This document shows, piece by piece, positions 1 through 11,173 of a stretch of DNA of 64,000 nt; positions within the stretch are counted from its first letter, which is position 1, and each line of letters starts with the position of its first letter. A model generated the notes under the pieces. It saw only the letters and a program-made list of their open reading frames with translations. It did no database searches and had not been told where the DNA came from. This stretch comes from Rhodocollybia butyracea (lineage: Eukaryota > Basidiomycota > Agaricomycetes > Agaricales > Omphalotaceae), in the NCBI GenBank assembly GCA_015501585.1, contig JADNRY010000199.1, positions 50,875-114,874 on the forward strand, read 5' to 3'. The position numbers and the translations under genes were made by a program.

Positions 1-120
1 ATCCAAAACAGGTTCAAGAAAAATCTTCGAAGTAAGCCCCAGAGACATAAGATCTTTTCGCGGTGAGAGTCCATAATCCATTTCTGCGCATATAATCCTA
101 ATAACATCATCGTTGAGCAT
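1..120 (-). CDS. F-box/LRR protein, N-terminal fragment (window edge)
   Basis: The minus strand starts with ATG at 118-120 and stays open for 40 codons to the edge of the window. The translation begins MLNDDVIRIICAEM and has the same helix pattern as the F-box start of the paralog at 621-2169 (MLNYDVITVICAQI, then DLLSLGLASK). F-box proteins of this basidiomycete type recruit targets to SCF ubiquitin ligases through an N-terminal F-box that binds Skp1, followed by degenerate leucine-rich repeats. Only the F-box part is visible here. The next paralog lies 500 bp away on the same strand, so this looks like a tandem duplication. No frame break is seen in the visible part. Confidence 0.7.
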   Translation of the reverse strand, partial: MLNDDVIRIICAEMDYGLSPRKDLMSLGLTSKIFLEPVLD

Positions 121-605
121 AATTTCAACACAGATGAGAAGCAGTGGAGTGCAAGAGGACAATTAGTTTTGCACAATGGGGAAGTTCAAGTTCAGGACTC
201 AGTATACCACGGGCACATGATCACTATGATCACTACGCGCAGACGGCCCGACATCCGTAGCTAAGTTTGCGAAGAGAGTGCAACCGTCTACGGATTTAGA
301 TGCGAACGAGTACTCTCTTACCAGCAGTACATAAAAGCGGCAGAAGAAAATGGGCATGCTAATAAACTGAGTCTAGAAGTTCGCACTGATTTTCGTCGAC
401 GCAATTGAAGACACAGCGCATCTTTCGGATAGTCGGAAGTACTTGAAGGCAGCTAGCTACTAGTACTACCGGTCCATTAGACTCCATTACCCTTCTCTGC
501 ACTCGGTCGTCTGCGTGGGTGCATTCCACTACTTGTTGTTGTCGTCCCCGCTCGATGGTGTTGAATAGAGGTGATGGCTATACATCGAAAAAGAAAAATA
601 CAAGT
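121..605. other. Intergenic stretch, nothing recognised
   Basis: This lies upstream of the first F-box fragment and downstream of the second paralog. I see no ORF with family resemblance, no terminal repeats and no RNA gene. Homology between the second and third F-box paralogs begins near 606, just outside the stop codon. Confidence 0.4.
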
Positions 606-620
606 CAAGTTCGCCTTCAT

Positions 621-2169
621 CTACTCCTTGTGATAACGGTTTTGCTCTCGAAGGAAGATGAATGAATCCAGAATTTTTTGCACCAGCCTCCAACCAACCC
701 CACGGCCTCGAGCTTGCGCAAGGTTCGGAAAAATCTGATACAAACCTAGGGCAATATCTGGAGCATTCTTCACGTTTGTCTGCCCTTGGGCCTGGAAGGT
801 GTGTAAGGGATGCGGAGAGAGAGTAGGAGGAATCACTGCAGTCGAGGGAGTTGTTTGAAGTTGGATTGGATAGCTAAGAATCTCCAAATCTGGGCAATGC
901 CTAGCGAAATGCGCCAGGGATCCAAGAGATGATAAGCCATCAGCTGAGAACAGATATAAATCTTTGAGATGAGGCCATGCAGAAGCGATTTTAGCGGTTT
1001 TCTGGTCTGATACGGGCAGTGGAATGTTATAATAGAGGTTTTCAAGTCTTTGAAGCTCCAAAAGCGGTTCAAATATTGACCAAATCTCGTGCTCATCGAG
1101 ATCCGTTGGTAAAGATACTAATCCCTCCCTGTCAATCTCTAAATTCCGAAGGAAAGGAAAGGATGGGAGACATTGAGTAATGGCTGCAATATCGACCAGT
1201 AGAGGAGACTGGTCCTCTCCAGCTTTGAATCCCCAATCGATAATAAGATCCTGTAGTGCTTTAGGCCTGGCAACGGCCAAAAATTTGCGTGTATCGAAAG
1301 TTGATCCCCGAAGCTCGAGTTTTGTCAATGATCGGAATCCACCCTCCACACCCGTATAATCAAGGAGAGTCCCGGTAGGTAACGTCAGATAGAGATTGAT
1401 TAACTTTGGTAACGAGGCAATAGCCTGAATGAAACCCATCTCCAGGTGAGGCAGATGATTTGCCGAGAGGAGTTCCAAAGTACAGAGGCGGCTGAGCGAA
1501 AGTGATAGTCCAGAATAACTATACTGGCCGAGTGTCAGATACTCTAGTTTCGGATTCTTTGAAACAAGAAGGGCGAGGGACGGCCCCAAGTCAATTTCAG
1601 AGCTCGACATGTTATCTTCTGGTGACCACGCGGCCTTGGGCAAATCAAAACCCCACGAAACCACTTGCAGACTGGTAGCCAAGAAAGGCGTGAATGAATT
1701 CGAGCAGCATAGCTGGTGGGTGAGATGAAGCTTTCTAAGCTTTGGGAAGATGAGTTTTCCTTGGCCAAGGTACGCGTACACGGAGTCGTGTATACTCGGC
1801 TCCTCTCCCTCCCATGGACCATTGAATTCGCGGACACGTGAAGTGTAGAAATGGAGACGGTCCCAAGATGAAGGAGCGATCGGACCAAGAAACATCTAGC
1901 ATCGAAGTTGTCAGCGAACATTGAGCTAATATGTAGTATGTTTGATCTGTACGCGCCTTCTTCCCATTGACCAGAGCAGTTTCTGGGAGAACCGACAACA
2001 GCGGCTCTAAGCTGCTTATCCTCTTCCAGATCATATCCAGAGCCGGTCCGAGAGATTTCTTCGAGGCAAGTCCCAGAGACAGAAGATCTTTTGAGACTGA
2101 GTGGTCAAGATCTATTTCTCTATCGGAGATTTGGGCACATATAACCGTTATAACGTCGTAGTTGAGCAT
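621..2169 (-). CDS. F-box/LRR protein, two exons
   Basis: Exon 1 runs 2169-1957 (71 codons) and exon 2 runs 1895-621 (424 codons plus stop), giving about 495 residues. Residues 1-60 form the F-box (Leu-rich, ending in a DMIWKRISSLEPLLSVLP segment typical of basidiomycete F-box proteins). The rest is a degenerate LRR array with many LxxLxL strands, for example LVSKNPKLEYLTLGQ. The intron joining VNGKK to MFLGPIAPSSWDR is 61 nt. It would need a GC donor (minus strand 1956-1955), because the nearby GT does not keep the frame. An F-box protein would select substrates for an SCF ubiquitin ligase; the substrate cannot be inferred. No internal stop is seen. A relative at 12.7-13.8 kb shares about half its residues and also some 3' flank. 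Confidence 0.8.
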
Positions 2170-2196
2170 GACTGCAGCGTAGTAGAGCGTAAGTCT

Positions 2197-2226
2197 CCAG
2201 GCTTATCTTCATGCAGATAAGCCTGG
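2197..2226. promoter_or_regulatory. Perfect 12-bp hairpin upstream of the F-box start codon
   Basis: CCAGGCTTATCT and its exact reverse complement are separated by a 6-nt loop. The structure begins 28 bp upstream of the F-box ATG, so it would sit in the 5' leader or core promoter. Its role is unknown; it may be a small MITE footprint. Confidence 0.4.
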
Positions 2227-3570
2227 CTCAGAGATCCGTCAAGTCTTGTCTTAATTTAAGATAAGTTGAAAATATGCGTAACGTTGGTATTCCGGCCGTA
2301 TTCGGCAAGCTACTCCGAGATCAATTTTGGTTTAATTGATTGACGAGATTTCACTCACTAAATGAGTCCCATTCCACTACTGTTCCAAAGATTCTACCGC
2401 GAACGGCGGCAAAACACCCACTCACAGGCCTAGTTGACCTCAGAACGTTCTATTTCCGAAAGAATGTCAAGCGCTAGTAAGTTCTCACAGGTCAAAGCGA
2501 CTTTTATCAAATCGGATTGAGCTGACAATTCGAAACGAGTATTATGAATGAACATGTTTTGTTATTAAGCTCACTAGGCCTCTAAAACCCTCGAGCTCTC
2601 GCAGATAGGAGGCAAAGCACACTACGACGGTTATATACACAGATAACAGAACGCGCGCATGGAACTGTCAGCCTATAGAACAACGTAGTATAACCAGCGG
2701 TTAAAAATTATTATAAGCGGGTTATCGGCATCATGGTGTGTGGCCAGGAGAACAGTCTAATTTTTGAGTGGAGCTGGGATAGGTACAAACGTTGAGAAAA
2801 CTTTTAGTCAAGTTCAGGCAATGAGGCTCCTGCCTTCCCGTTGGTTCAAACGGCATCCATCCGATATCACACCGAAGGAACAGACGCGTTGCAATTTTAG
2901 GTCTCTCATATTGGTCGCAACTCTGTACACAGCTGAAGAGGGCTGGTGGGACACACAGTACATAGTAGTACATGGTACGCTGTGCGCTCAATCCACAACT
3001 TGACACATGAAAACAGACACCACTAGACAAGAACGGTTCTTATTTCACATATTAATATGAACATGATGCTGCTAAAGCATCATTCATCGCCTTCCACTGG
3101 AAACTAGAGAAACCGATGATAAGCGGAGTAGGAGTAGAAATAGTAACCGTTGAACGACAGTCCGTGGGTCGAACAATCTTTCAAACGCTAGATTGGAACA
3201 TAGATGAACACGATGATACCCAAAGCGGAAAATATATGAATACAACACGTTGGTTTCGCATTGCAGACATCCCGTGTAACACGAGTCTTTTTTCGGAGAA
3301 CGAACAAGAAATTAATGAATGTATTGAATATCAGGTGTCGAGTCATAGAGAACTAGATCTATCAGAGACGGGCATGGGCAATGGCGCGGCATGGTGGACT
3401 CGTGGCTACGCCGTGTTGGGACGCGTCATCCGAACACCCACAAAACCACAATATTAACAAACAACATCCTACCATCTGGTCCAAGCGTCAGTGCCATTGC
3501 CACAAGTATAAGTAAAGTAAAGAAAGTGGCGTACTTGACTACATACCTCGCTTCTGAGTCTTCGCCTCTT
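2227..3570. other. Intergenic stretch without a supported gene
   Basis: Open frames up to 113 codons occur (for example 3116-3457 plus), but none shows a family signature or a convincing splice partner. The stretch separates the divergent F-box gene and the Ser/Pro-rich gene and presumably holds both promoters. Confidence 0.4.
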
Positions 3571-3576
3571 CGCTAA

Positions 3577-3581
3577 CCAAT
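3577..3581 (+). promoter_or_regulatory. CCAAT box
   Basis: CCAAT lies about 70 bp upstream of the ATG at 3652, a usual position for a fungal CCAAT-binding complex site. No good TATA box is seen. Confidence 0.3.
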
Positions 3582-3651
3582 AGGCTTCACGCTACGCGTC
3601 TCATCACCACGAGTATTACATCTTTAGACGGTTACCCTGCCTACAACAACA

Positions 3652-4805
3652 ATGGTCTCCAACGCTTTTCCTTCTGAGTTTGCGAGCTATGTCGAGTCTT
3701 TGTCGTTCCCAACCGCAACGACGTCCTCACATGACCCGTATAACTCTGTGAACACCAGCTACGCATTGAATGTACGTGATCACTTTGCTTGCGTTGTTGC
3801 GAAAACGATGCTAACTGGTATACCGGCGCGTTTGTAGATTGCGGGGCCGGGGGTGTTAGTGCGGCATCAATACTATGAACACCGGGACTCACCCTCGTTG
3901 AGTCCACCGAGCCCACCGAAAAGAACAACAATACCGTTGCCGCAACAGGAATCACACTGGGGGCAAGCCGACGGTATCAGGGAAGGGATCCCGCACCCTG
4001 GACTTCGTTTAACGATTGAACCAGCGGCGTCCGAGTCTTCGAATTTGCTTTCGCCGCTGGAGTCAGACTGGTTGGCCTTGCCATCAGTTTCTGCTTCTCC
4101 ATGCTGGACATCGGAGTCTACGACACCCGACGCGATGTTGAATGAAACTCTTGTTTCACCATCGTTGTTGCTGTCGCCATTCATGCCACCGTCTCGACGC
4201 CAAAGTTCGCCCCCAAAGTTCCAACCTTTGTCACCTTTGCCCAGGTATTCAAGTCTGAGAACCTTCTCGTCGCCAGATGATCAAGGGCATTCGACGCCGA
4301 TGATAGAATGTCAGTCGTCTATCACCGACTATCCTCCTGAATCCGAATCCCGCTTCATCCGTCCTCATCCAACGGTACGTCCTTTTAGCCTACTAATTGC
4401 CTCTCATCCACAGCATCTAATACCCAAGATTGTGTTTTCCAGGATGAAAAATCCAACCTAAGGTATTACATGCAGCGGACGCGATTCCCCCAGCAGCAGC
4501 CCATCGACCTGCCATCGCTGTCCTTGCAGTCACAGTCCGGTCATTCCCAATTCGCGTCCGAATTCGAGTCTGTCGTTGATTCTTCTGCCGCCGTTCGACA
4601 CAACTTCACGACCCAATTCATTCGCGATGACGGACTCCCCATTGTTCATTCCAGTCGTCTTCGTAAGTTATCAGATCCATTTGGTTCTGGAAGACCAGCA
4701 CAACACGCACCGTCGTTCCGCAAGAGCACGAAGAGACCATCAATGTCCCTTCCAGAAGATTACAGTCCAGCGAAGAAGGCGTGTGTACGTTCAGTGAGAA
4801 ACTGA
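3652..4805 (+). CDS. Ser/Pro-rich disordered protein, three exons
   Basis: Exons are 3652-3771, 3838-4374 and 4443-4805. All junctions are phase 0 with GTACGT donors, CTAAC/CTAAT branch sites and TAG/CAG acceptors; the introns are 66 and 68 nt. The spliced product is about 339 residues. It is rich in Ser, Pro and Thr with scattered acidic and basic patches, and has no membrane segment or recognisable domain. Near the C terminus is a basic stretch (RKSTKRPS, then PAKKACVRS) that could act as a nuclear localisation signal. I do not recognise the family. The clean splice sites and unbroken 339-codon frame support a real gene. An alternative acceptor at 4413 leads straight to a stop, which argues for the one chosen. 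Confidence 0.7.
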
Positions 4806-6528
4806 GGAACACGATTAGTCCTCACCCATGCTTTTCTAACTTTACCTCGTTTCTGTGTCCATGTCCTATCCTATTCTCCATGTTCTCCATGCTAGCCCTT
4901 GTTATTTCCGTCCATCGCTTTGTGTCAATTTGCTTTTGCTTTCGCTCCTAAACCTATAAATATTGTTCGAGATTATTTATCGTAATTGATCTTTGAAAAC
5001 CTGAAAACTTGCCTAAGATTCCTAGCTTCAACGTTCACGGCCAGAGCGACGGAGTTGAAGAGGCCAGAGAAGACCAAGAAGAGAGAAAAGAGCGACAAAA
5101 ACAAGCTGTGAGATGGATGAGATGAGATAAAAAGGCAAACCGTGAGAACTGGCGCTAATTCGAAACTTCCCGATTTGGGTTACAAAGTTTTATGGCCATT
5201 GCCTTCGAATGGCGCGTTTTATGCACCGAAAGTACTTCATCTGGGTCAACGTTAGGAGGTGCCTACAACCTCGTTGTCCTACCCCTTGGAAACACACGGT
5301 CTTCACGCCCGATTTAGCGGAAATAAATGGCCCACCCGTCCACGTTTGAGAATGGCTAGTCTTGGGATGTGTAATATATATAAGAACGCGACTCACCCAT
5401 TGTGACTTGAGCTTGAGCTCGTATCGTTGAAAGAAATACATTGAATATCCTGCAGTGTATACACGTTAGCTCGTCAAGAATTTCCTGTTATATTCAACTA
5501 CTTGCTCTGCGTACGTAGCGTGCATCAAGAATAGCTGTACTAGTTCGTCCTTTTTGGCCTCTTGGAGCTCCACACCCAGTATGTCGCGATAGATTCCAAA
5601 GAGGTTCCGAGTTCACGATTACCGGTACCTTTAGGGCCCGAGATTGCTAGTTGGTTTGATTGTGAGCTGGTGAAGTGGTTGTGGGCGGGTTGTGGTGTAG
5701 TGATAATCAAGCAACATAGGCGGTTTCGGTTCGAGCTTGAAGCTTTGAGGTTTGATAAATGATAGCCCGTCGATATCTGTATACAGGATAGTCTTGAACT
5801 TCTAGTGGCTGCGTCCAAGGTAATGTACAACCCTAAAGCAAGATTTCTTGAGATTCCAATGGTCTAGTGACAAGTGAGGCGTTAGTAGAATTTGATTGGA
5901 CAGAATGGGCACATACCTGAAGACGAGGTGTTTGCTGTCCAGTTTGGTGCGAATCGAATTACTACGGCTTGTGTATTACGGATGTTCCAAAAACGCACAA
6001 CTGGAAGAAAAGATGTGAGACCAGCTGAGACCAGCGCGTTCCTTGTCTTTGGATAAAGAGTGGTGCACTGGTGTTTTGGAGCACGCGTTGGCTGGCGAGG
6101 TGACTTTCAACAATCAAACCAGTAAAATGAGGGAAAATGCTGCATAAATTCAAGATAAAAAATATCCGTTGTAACAGACAGAAAGGTAGATATCGTTGAG
6201 CGCTGAGTGTGAAAATCTGAAATTTGAAATATATAATTATAAGCAATCCCTGCTACCATCATCATGTAGACAACAACACGACTTCACCAGGCGCCAGCAA
6301 CTCCAGCTACACTCATAAAGCTCAGAATTCCAAAATATAAACACCAGCTTCTATTCTGTTCACTGCTTGCTTTGGTCTTTGTTGCCGATTTCTCGAAACT
6401 TCCGGCGTAAATCTTGTTTTACAGTCTGTGGACAGGAGGTTACTTGGTTTTCAATTTGGCTTTCCACGCATCTCAGGTCAGGAAGTCATTACTGCACTCG
6501 GAACTCGTGCTGAATTTGGAGCAGAGTC
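4806..6528. other. Stretch without a supported gene
   Basis: This is AT-richer DNA downstream of the Ser/Pro-rich gene. Short open frames occur on both strands, but none has a homology signature or consistent intron signals. No terminal inverted repeat or tRNA-like box was found. Confidence 0.35.
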
Positions 6529-6862
6529 ATGTTGAAAGTCGGAGGCGATGGAAAATCCAGAGATGATGGGAATATGGAGCTGGTTTTCGGATGCTGCTGC
6601 GCCGGTATTCTCCTGGTAATAAAGAAAAGGACTCTACAGGATCTCTATGCTCCATCATTAGCATCTGTCTTCACTTACCTGCAATGCGACACGCTGCCTC
6701 CTAGGCATTCTTGGATGGTCACAGGAATCGACCTAACACAGCAAATACGCCCGCTCCTGCGCGATGTTCGAGCGTTGGATACTGGACTCGACTTTCTCCG
6801 CTGTATTATTGGCGCTCACAGACCTGGCTTGCGGTCTCTTCTAGCCCGAGCGCTTTGGATCT
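6529..6862 (+). CDS. Weak two-exon candidate of unknown function
   Basis: An open segment before 6620 (reading MMGIWSWFSDAAAPVFSW) can be spliced with GTAATA and CCTAG to a second segment. That segment reads QQIRPLLRDVRALDTGLDFL and ends at a stop near 6862. The second segment has a helical, Leu/Arg-rich composition that looks like coding sequence. No family is recognised and the start is uncertain, so this could equally be a relic. Confidence 0.2.
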
Positions 6863-7711
6863 GACCAGCCAGATACACCTTTCGCTGATCATTGACCACG
6901 CATCGCCGGATTCTTCTAGAACACAAAATCGCGTTCAGCAGCAACTGCGCGAACTATAATGATTCTCGTGCGTGTTCATTGATTAATACTTACGATAGCT
7001 GTTTAAAGGCTTCCCTAGTGTTTCGCTATGATGCTGGAGTATCTCGAACGGCTTGGCGGAGCTTCAAACGTTGTTTTCACTGCTTGATCCCTACGTTACC
7101 TCTAGGACGGCGTTTCGCTATGACGCTGAATTGTCTTGACACTTTGCTAGAGCTTCGTAGCTGGGGGCTTGAACCTTGACGTTTCTGCTGATCTTGTGTC
7201 ACCGCACTTCCACATCTCAACTCTATGGTATTTCGATGGCACAAACGGTTATTATTTGTCCTCCATCATGGTGATACAAAGGCAAGAATAGGTTGCGGGA
7301 TAGGTTGCGGGACCGTCCCATACAGTGATGGCGCCATCTAAATCACGTGCCACATGACTCACCACGAATCGACCAGTGTTCTGGCGTTCTCTGGACCACT
7401 AACGCTCTTGACGAGGATTGAATACCATCTAGCGCATGAAGAAGCCAAAGTAACGCTGTCCGAGCTCTAGGTCATCCAGGCGCCCAGAAAATTTCAGGCA
7501 TCGAGTTGTCATTTCGTCGCAGCAATTCTCTAGTTCCATGGGTCAAACGGAAGCCTGATAGGACACGCGCCGCAGCTCACTTTTTAGCTCCAGGTCCTGA
7601 CAATCTCACTCGAGGATTTCCAGCTGTGCTCTTTTGAGCGCATGATTTCGATTCGGTTTGTGTTGGCCGGGCAGAAGAAGCTATAAGAGATGTAAAGAAT
7701 CCGAGCCGTGG

Positions 7712-8184
7712 ATGGAAGATTTTTCCTGGAGTCACCTGGAGCGGATAGAGCGGGTTTTGGGTGAGTTTTTTGTCTCGTAAAACCCAGTGAAAGAGCTCAT
7801 ATCTTCAGCAGGCATTAAGCAATTGGCACGTCAAGAGCGAGATGGAAAGTACGACGCCGTTATTCTGGGTCACGGTTTCTAGGAATTTTTCCAATGTCAA
7901 CTAGCGGAGCTTTATCCGAAACCCTTCAACGACTCTTTTCTTTCTTTACTACCTTCAAACCGCTGCAACTGCTGCAAATATGAGTCAAGACCTTGAAAAA
8001 CTCGAAAAAATGTCGGCGGAAAGGTGTGTTTGCTATTGTTGAACAAATTGGATTCGTCTGGTTAATATATCTTCGTATCGTTAGGCGCTTCCATCCCTAC
8101 CACCACGCACTCAACCGACGCCGAGAGGAAGCTTTGAATGAGCTCTTTCTCGAGCAAAGCCTTCAAGTTCCAGTGCGTGGTTGA
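7712..8184 (+). CDS. Weak exon-like segments
   Basis: Two separate pieces look like exons. The first, 7712-7760, has a GTGAGT donor and joins an acceptor at 7808 to a segment ending in a stop at 7881 (reads KYDAVILGHGF). The second, 7980-8023, has a GTGTGT donor and joins an acceptor at 8084 to an Arg/Glu-rich segment ending near 8174. Neither shows a family I know. They may be remnants of one or two host genes. Confidence 0.2.
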
Positions 8185-9582
8185 TATCTACAGTCACGTA
8201 AAAACATTTTTTTACCTCGACCCTCTTAGGATACAACTCTGCCTGTTGTCAATAATGCCAGAGAAAACGATAGATACCCTCGATTCTTATTCCTGGTACG
8301 TTCGAGCAACTGAACCACTGTATTTTATGTTTTCTCTACTGACTGTCTTCGTTAGTTAATTATCATATGGATAGCGCTTAGAATCTTCAAGTATCCCTTG
8401 TTTGAGGTCATTATCGCGCTCAACTTGTAGATTCGGTACGTTCGTCATACTGTTTCTTTTTCGTTCCATTCTCTAACCGTTTTTCCACAGAAAAAGTTTG
8501 CGTTGTACTTATGCGAAGAAAAATCCAAGCTAGCCATCGGGCCTCTATAATATTTAGTAATGCAAATGTATAATCACTGGAAAAATGAATCAGTTGTCTT
8601 GTCCTTTGAAGGCGAAACGCCCCACCCAACTCTGCAGCTTCTTATTCTGCCGATTTATGATTGGCAACACGCAAACGAGTATCCTCTTCGCAAAAGCGGC
8701 AACATCCCTAGCCAGGCAACTGATTCGATAAGCTTCATTTCCCCTCTTTTTCCGTTCCCCTACATGTATGCATTCTAATACTTGTTGTTTTCCTCGCGCC
8801 AGTGGGAAGTGAATTATTTCACTGGGTACACAGAAGACAAATCAATGGTTATAATGGTTTATCGCCCCAAAAATGATGCTAATTTTGAATTTACGCGACA
8901 CAGCGAACGCGCACAAAACGCACGACTTCTGAAGTAGTAGCAATGTCACTTCAAATGCGTAGAAAACAATCTGTCATGCTTCGATTTCAAATTTCAACCA
9001 AGAGAGAACTTATCCCCTCCTCGGGCTCCTCTCATCTTACTCAAAGTCCCACTACCGGAAGGCCCATGGTTCTGTTCTCAGTGTTCTGTTCCCCAGTACT
9101 TTTGAGTGTGTTTACTCCCAAGTTTAAAGTTATCTATTGTTTGCCACAAACTTGTGCTCGCCGGTTCACTTGTTAGTAACCCGCGCGAGGTGTCAGCTGC
9201 ATATTTGCATTTCAAGCAGTACAGTATCGTTATTCTAGTCATACGCAGGAGGTGGGGGCTCGAAAACCCTCCTCTGCCTTATTTCTTCCATTTCCATGTG
9301 CCATGCGCAGGATCTCCACTTCCTCTCTCAAACTTGCTGCTGCATTATCAGTACATACTCTAAGCAGCAATCACAAGCATCCAAATATTAGTACACTGTT
9401 GTAGGAACTCACCATTGCCTGGGCCGTATGGCACTGTACCAACCACTGGGGGTGCCCAAGCTTGCAGATATAAAGATTGAAATTCACAGTGAGTATCCTC
9501 CTCAAAGAATCAGCCTGATGCATGATCCAGAAATTGGCCCTTATGCAAATACTTCAACTGCAGTGGGCCCTAGGCCTCTTAT
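8185..9582. other. Stretch without a supported gene
   Basis: Several 60-85 codon frames occur but none is conserved in character. I see no terminal repeats, no tRNA boxes and no direct repeat of note. Confidence 0.35.
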
Positions 9583-10525
9583 CTGGACTTGCGAGTGTGG
9601 GCCATCACGCAAGCGCGTGGCAGGTACGAGTCCTGCAACCTGCAGCTGGGCATAGGATCACAATTTTCTGAGCACTTGGCAACGACAATGGATAAGACCC
9701 AGTCAAAAGTCCAGATGGCCAGGCTGGACCAGAGCATGTAAAAATGAAAATGTTGGCACGATCTGCTGTCATCCGCTCTGGTCCGAAAAATTGTACACTT
9801 GACTGAAGTCAAGATTTGAAGATGCATAATAGTCAGCATGTTGTATGCACCAAAAACAAGCAGGGTAATAGAAGACAAAGGTGCTACTGATAAAAGCAAT
9901 AAATACGGTGAAGGAAACAGAGGGCAAATGAAAGCTCACACTGAAGACATTGAAATACCGAGGAGGTAAAGAGTGGAGTCTCAAATAGGAGATAAACGCC
10001 GTGTGGCGAAAGAACATCACACACATGCATCAAACCATGAATCCATGCCACAGACTGGAACAGAGACGGTGTTTAGCACAAGTGAAGAGAAGAATGAAAT
10101 ATCAGCAAAAGCAGCAGTATGCGAAGGAGGTTTCATGCCTTAGTCCTTCTGGATATAGATGGATATCACTGTAAACTTGTAGTTCAACTCACCAATATTG
10201 CAGCGAAAGAACAAAGAAACCACAAATCCCTGAACTGCACATGCATGGATAGAAAGTTGCACTTCAAGTAGCACATAAAAGGTAAACAAGAAAACAAGAA
10301 ACAAAGTGGAATATCGAGAAGCTGGAATTTGGTAGGAATCTGAACACGGAGGAGATGAGCCAACCCGAGGTCACATGGCAAATGCTTTGACATCCCAAAT
10401 ATATCGAAACTAATCTCCTTATTGGGTCAACCCGATTTAGACAAAAGGAAGCCTAATTCGGATAAATTCCCACGCGAAACCGGCCATAAGGACGAGCCTT
10501 CATTACATTCAGGACTCGTAATAAT
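9583..10525 (-). repeat. Dispersed repeat, copy 1 (partner at 52.5 kb)
   Basis: Read on the minus strand, this copy starts with ACGAGTCCTGAATGTAATGA at 10525 and ends with a segment ending CACACTCGCAAGT at 9583. Both ends match the plus-strand copy at 52538-52945 closely, but the interior here is about 500 bp longer. Near the far end, GCAGG-TACGAGT-CCTGC (either strand) forms a 5-bp stem with a 7-nt loop like a tRNA T-arm. The element class is unknown. Confidence 0.6.
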
Positions 10526-11090
10526 GCACAACGCCGTCAGCATTAGCATCAAGAAAGTCTTAGAAAGAATAGTAGCACCCCTACTTAGTACCACTGCAGA
10601 GCACAATAAAAAACAAAGGGGGCTGCACATGCTCTAACTTCTCCCAGACTCTTGCTGGTGCTCAGCAGCAGCAGATGATCGCCAAAAGTGCCCACATGCC
10701 CAGCGGGTGAACAACTCTCCATGTCCAAAGGTGCTCTGTGTGCCTAGTCTCAACCTAGTCTCAATTTAAAGGCTTTGCTTGCTAATCCCTATGCAAACAA
10801 CTTGCGCCAATGAGGATGGAGAGGTAGATAAGATAATATTCAATAAAATCAACACGTGACAGCAATTGAGATCCGGGAGGGCGAAAATCAAAAAATGAAC
10901 CATGCCGTTCCCGAGTGCGCTAACCAGCACCTGGAAAACTGCTTTTTATGGCCCGAATGCTTGGAATCGATGACAATAGTCCTCGTGGAGTGGTACTAAT
11001 ATCTGATTGTCGGTTGTAATATATGGCATGATACTATTTGATTCACCACTCCTTTTTGAGTGTCGACAGCGGTAGAAGGATGGAGTACCT
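10526..11090. other. Stretch without a supported gene
   Basis: Non-coding, with no recognised element. It abuts a small hairpin repeat at its right end. Confidence 0.3.
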
Positions 11091-11129
11091 GCCTAATCTA
11101 CTAAGCCATATAACCTTAGTGGATTAGGC
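11091..11129. repeat. 15-bp imperfect hairpin (MITE remnant)
   Basis: GCCTAATCTACTAAG and CTTAGTGGATTAGGC form a stem with one wobble pair around a 9-nt loop. A related piece (GGTGGATTAGGCACC) occurs near 26650, so this is probably a mobile-element footprint. Confidence 0.4.
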
Positions 11130-11173
11130 GCCATATTATCTTAACATCAACAAACATTGCTCCTTGGGCAGGA

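Noticed and set aside
3116..3457. 113-codon plus-strand ORF
   Set aside because: No domain, no splice partner and composition like the flanking intergenic DNA.
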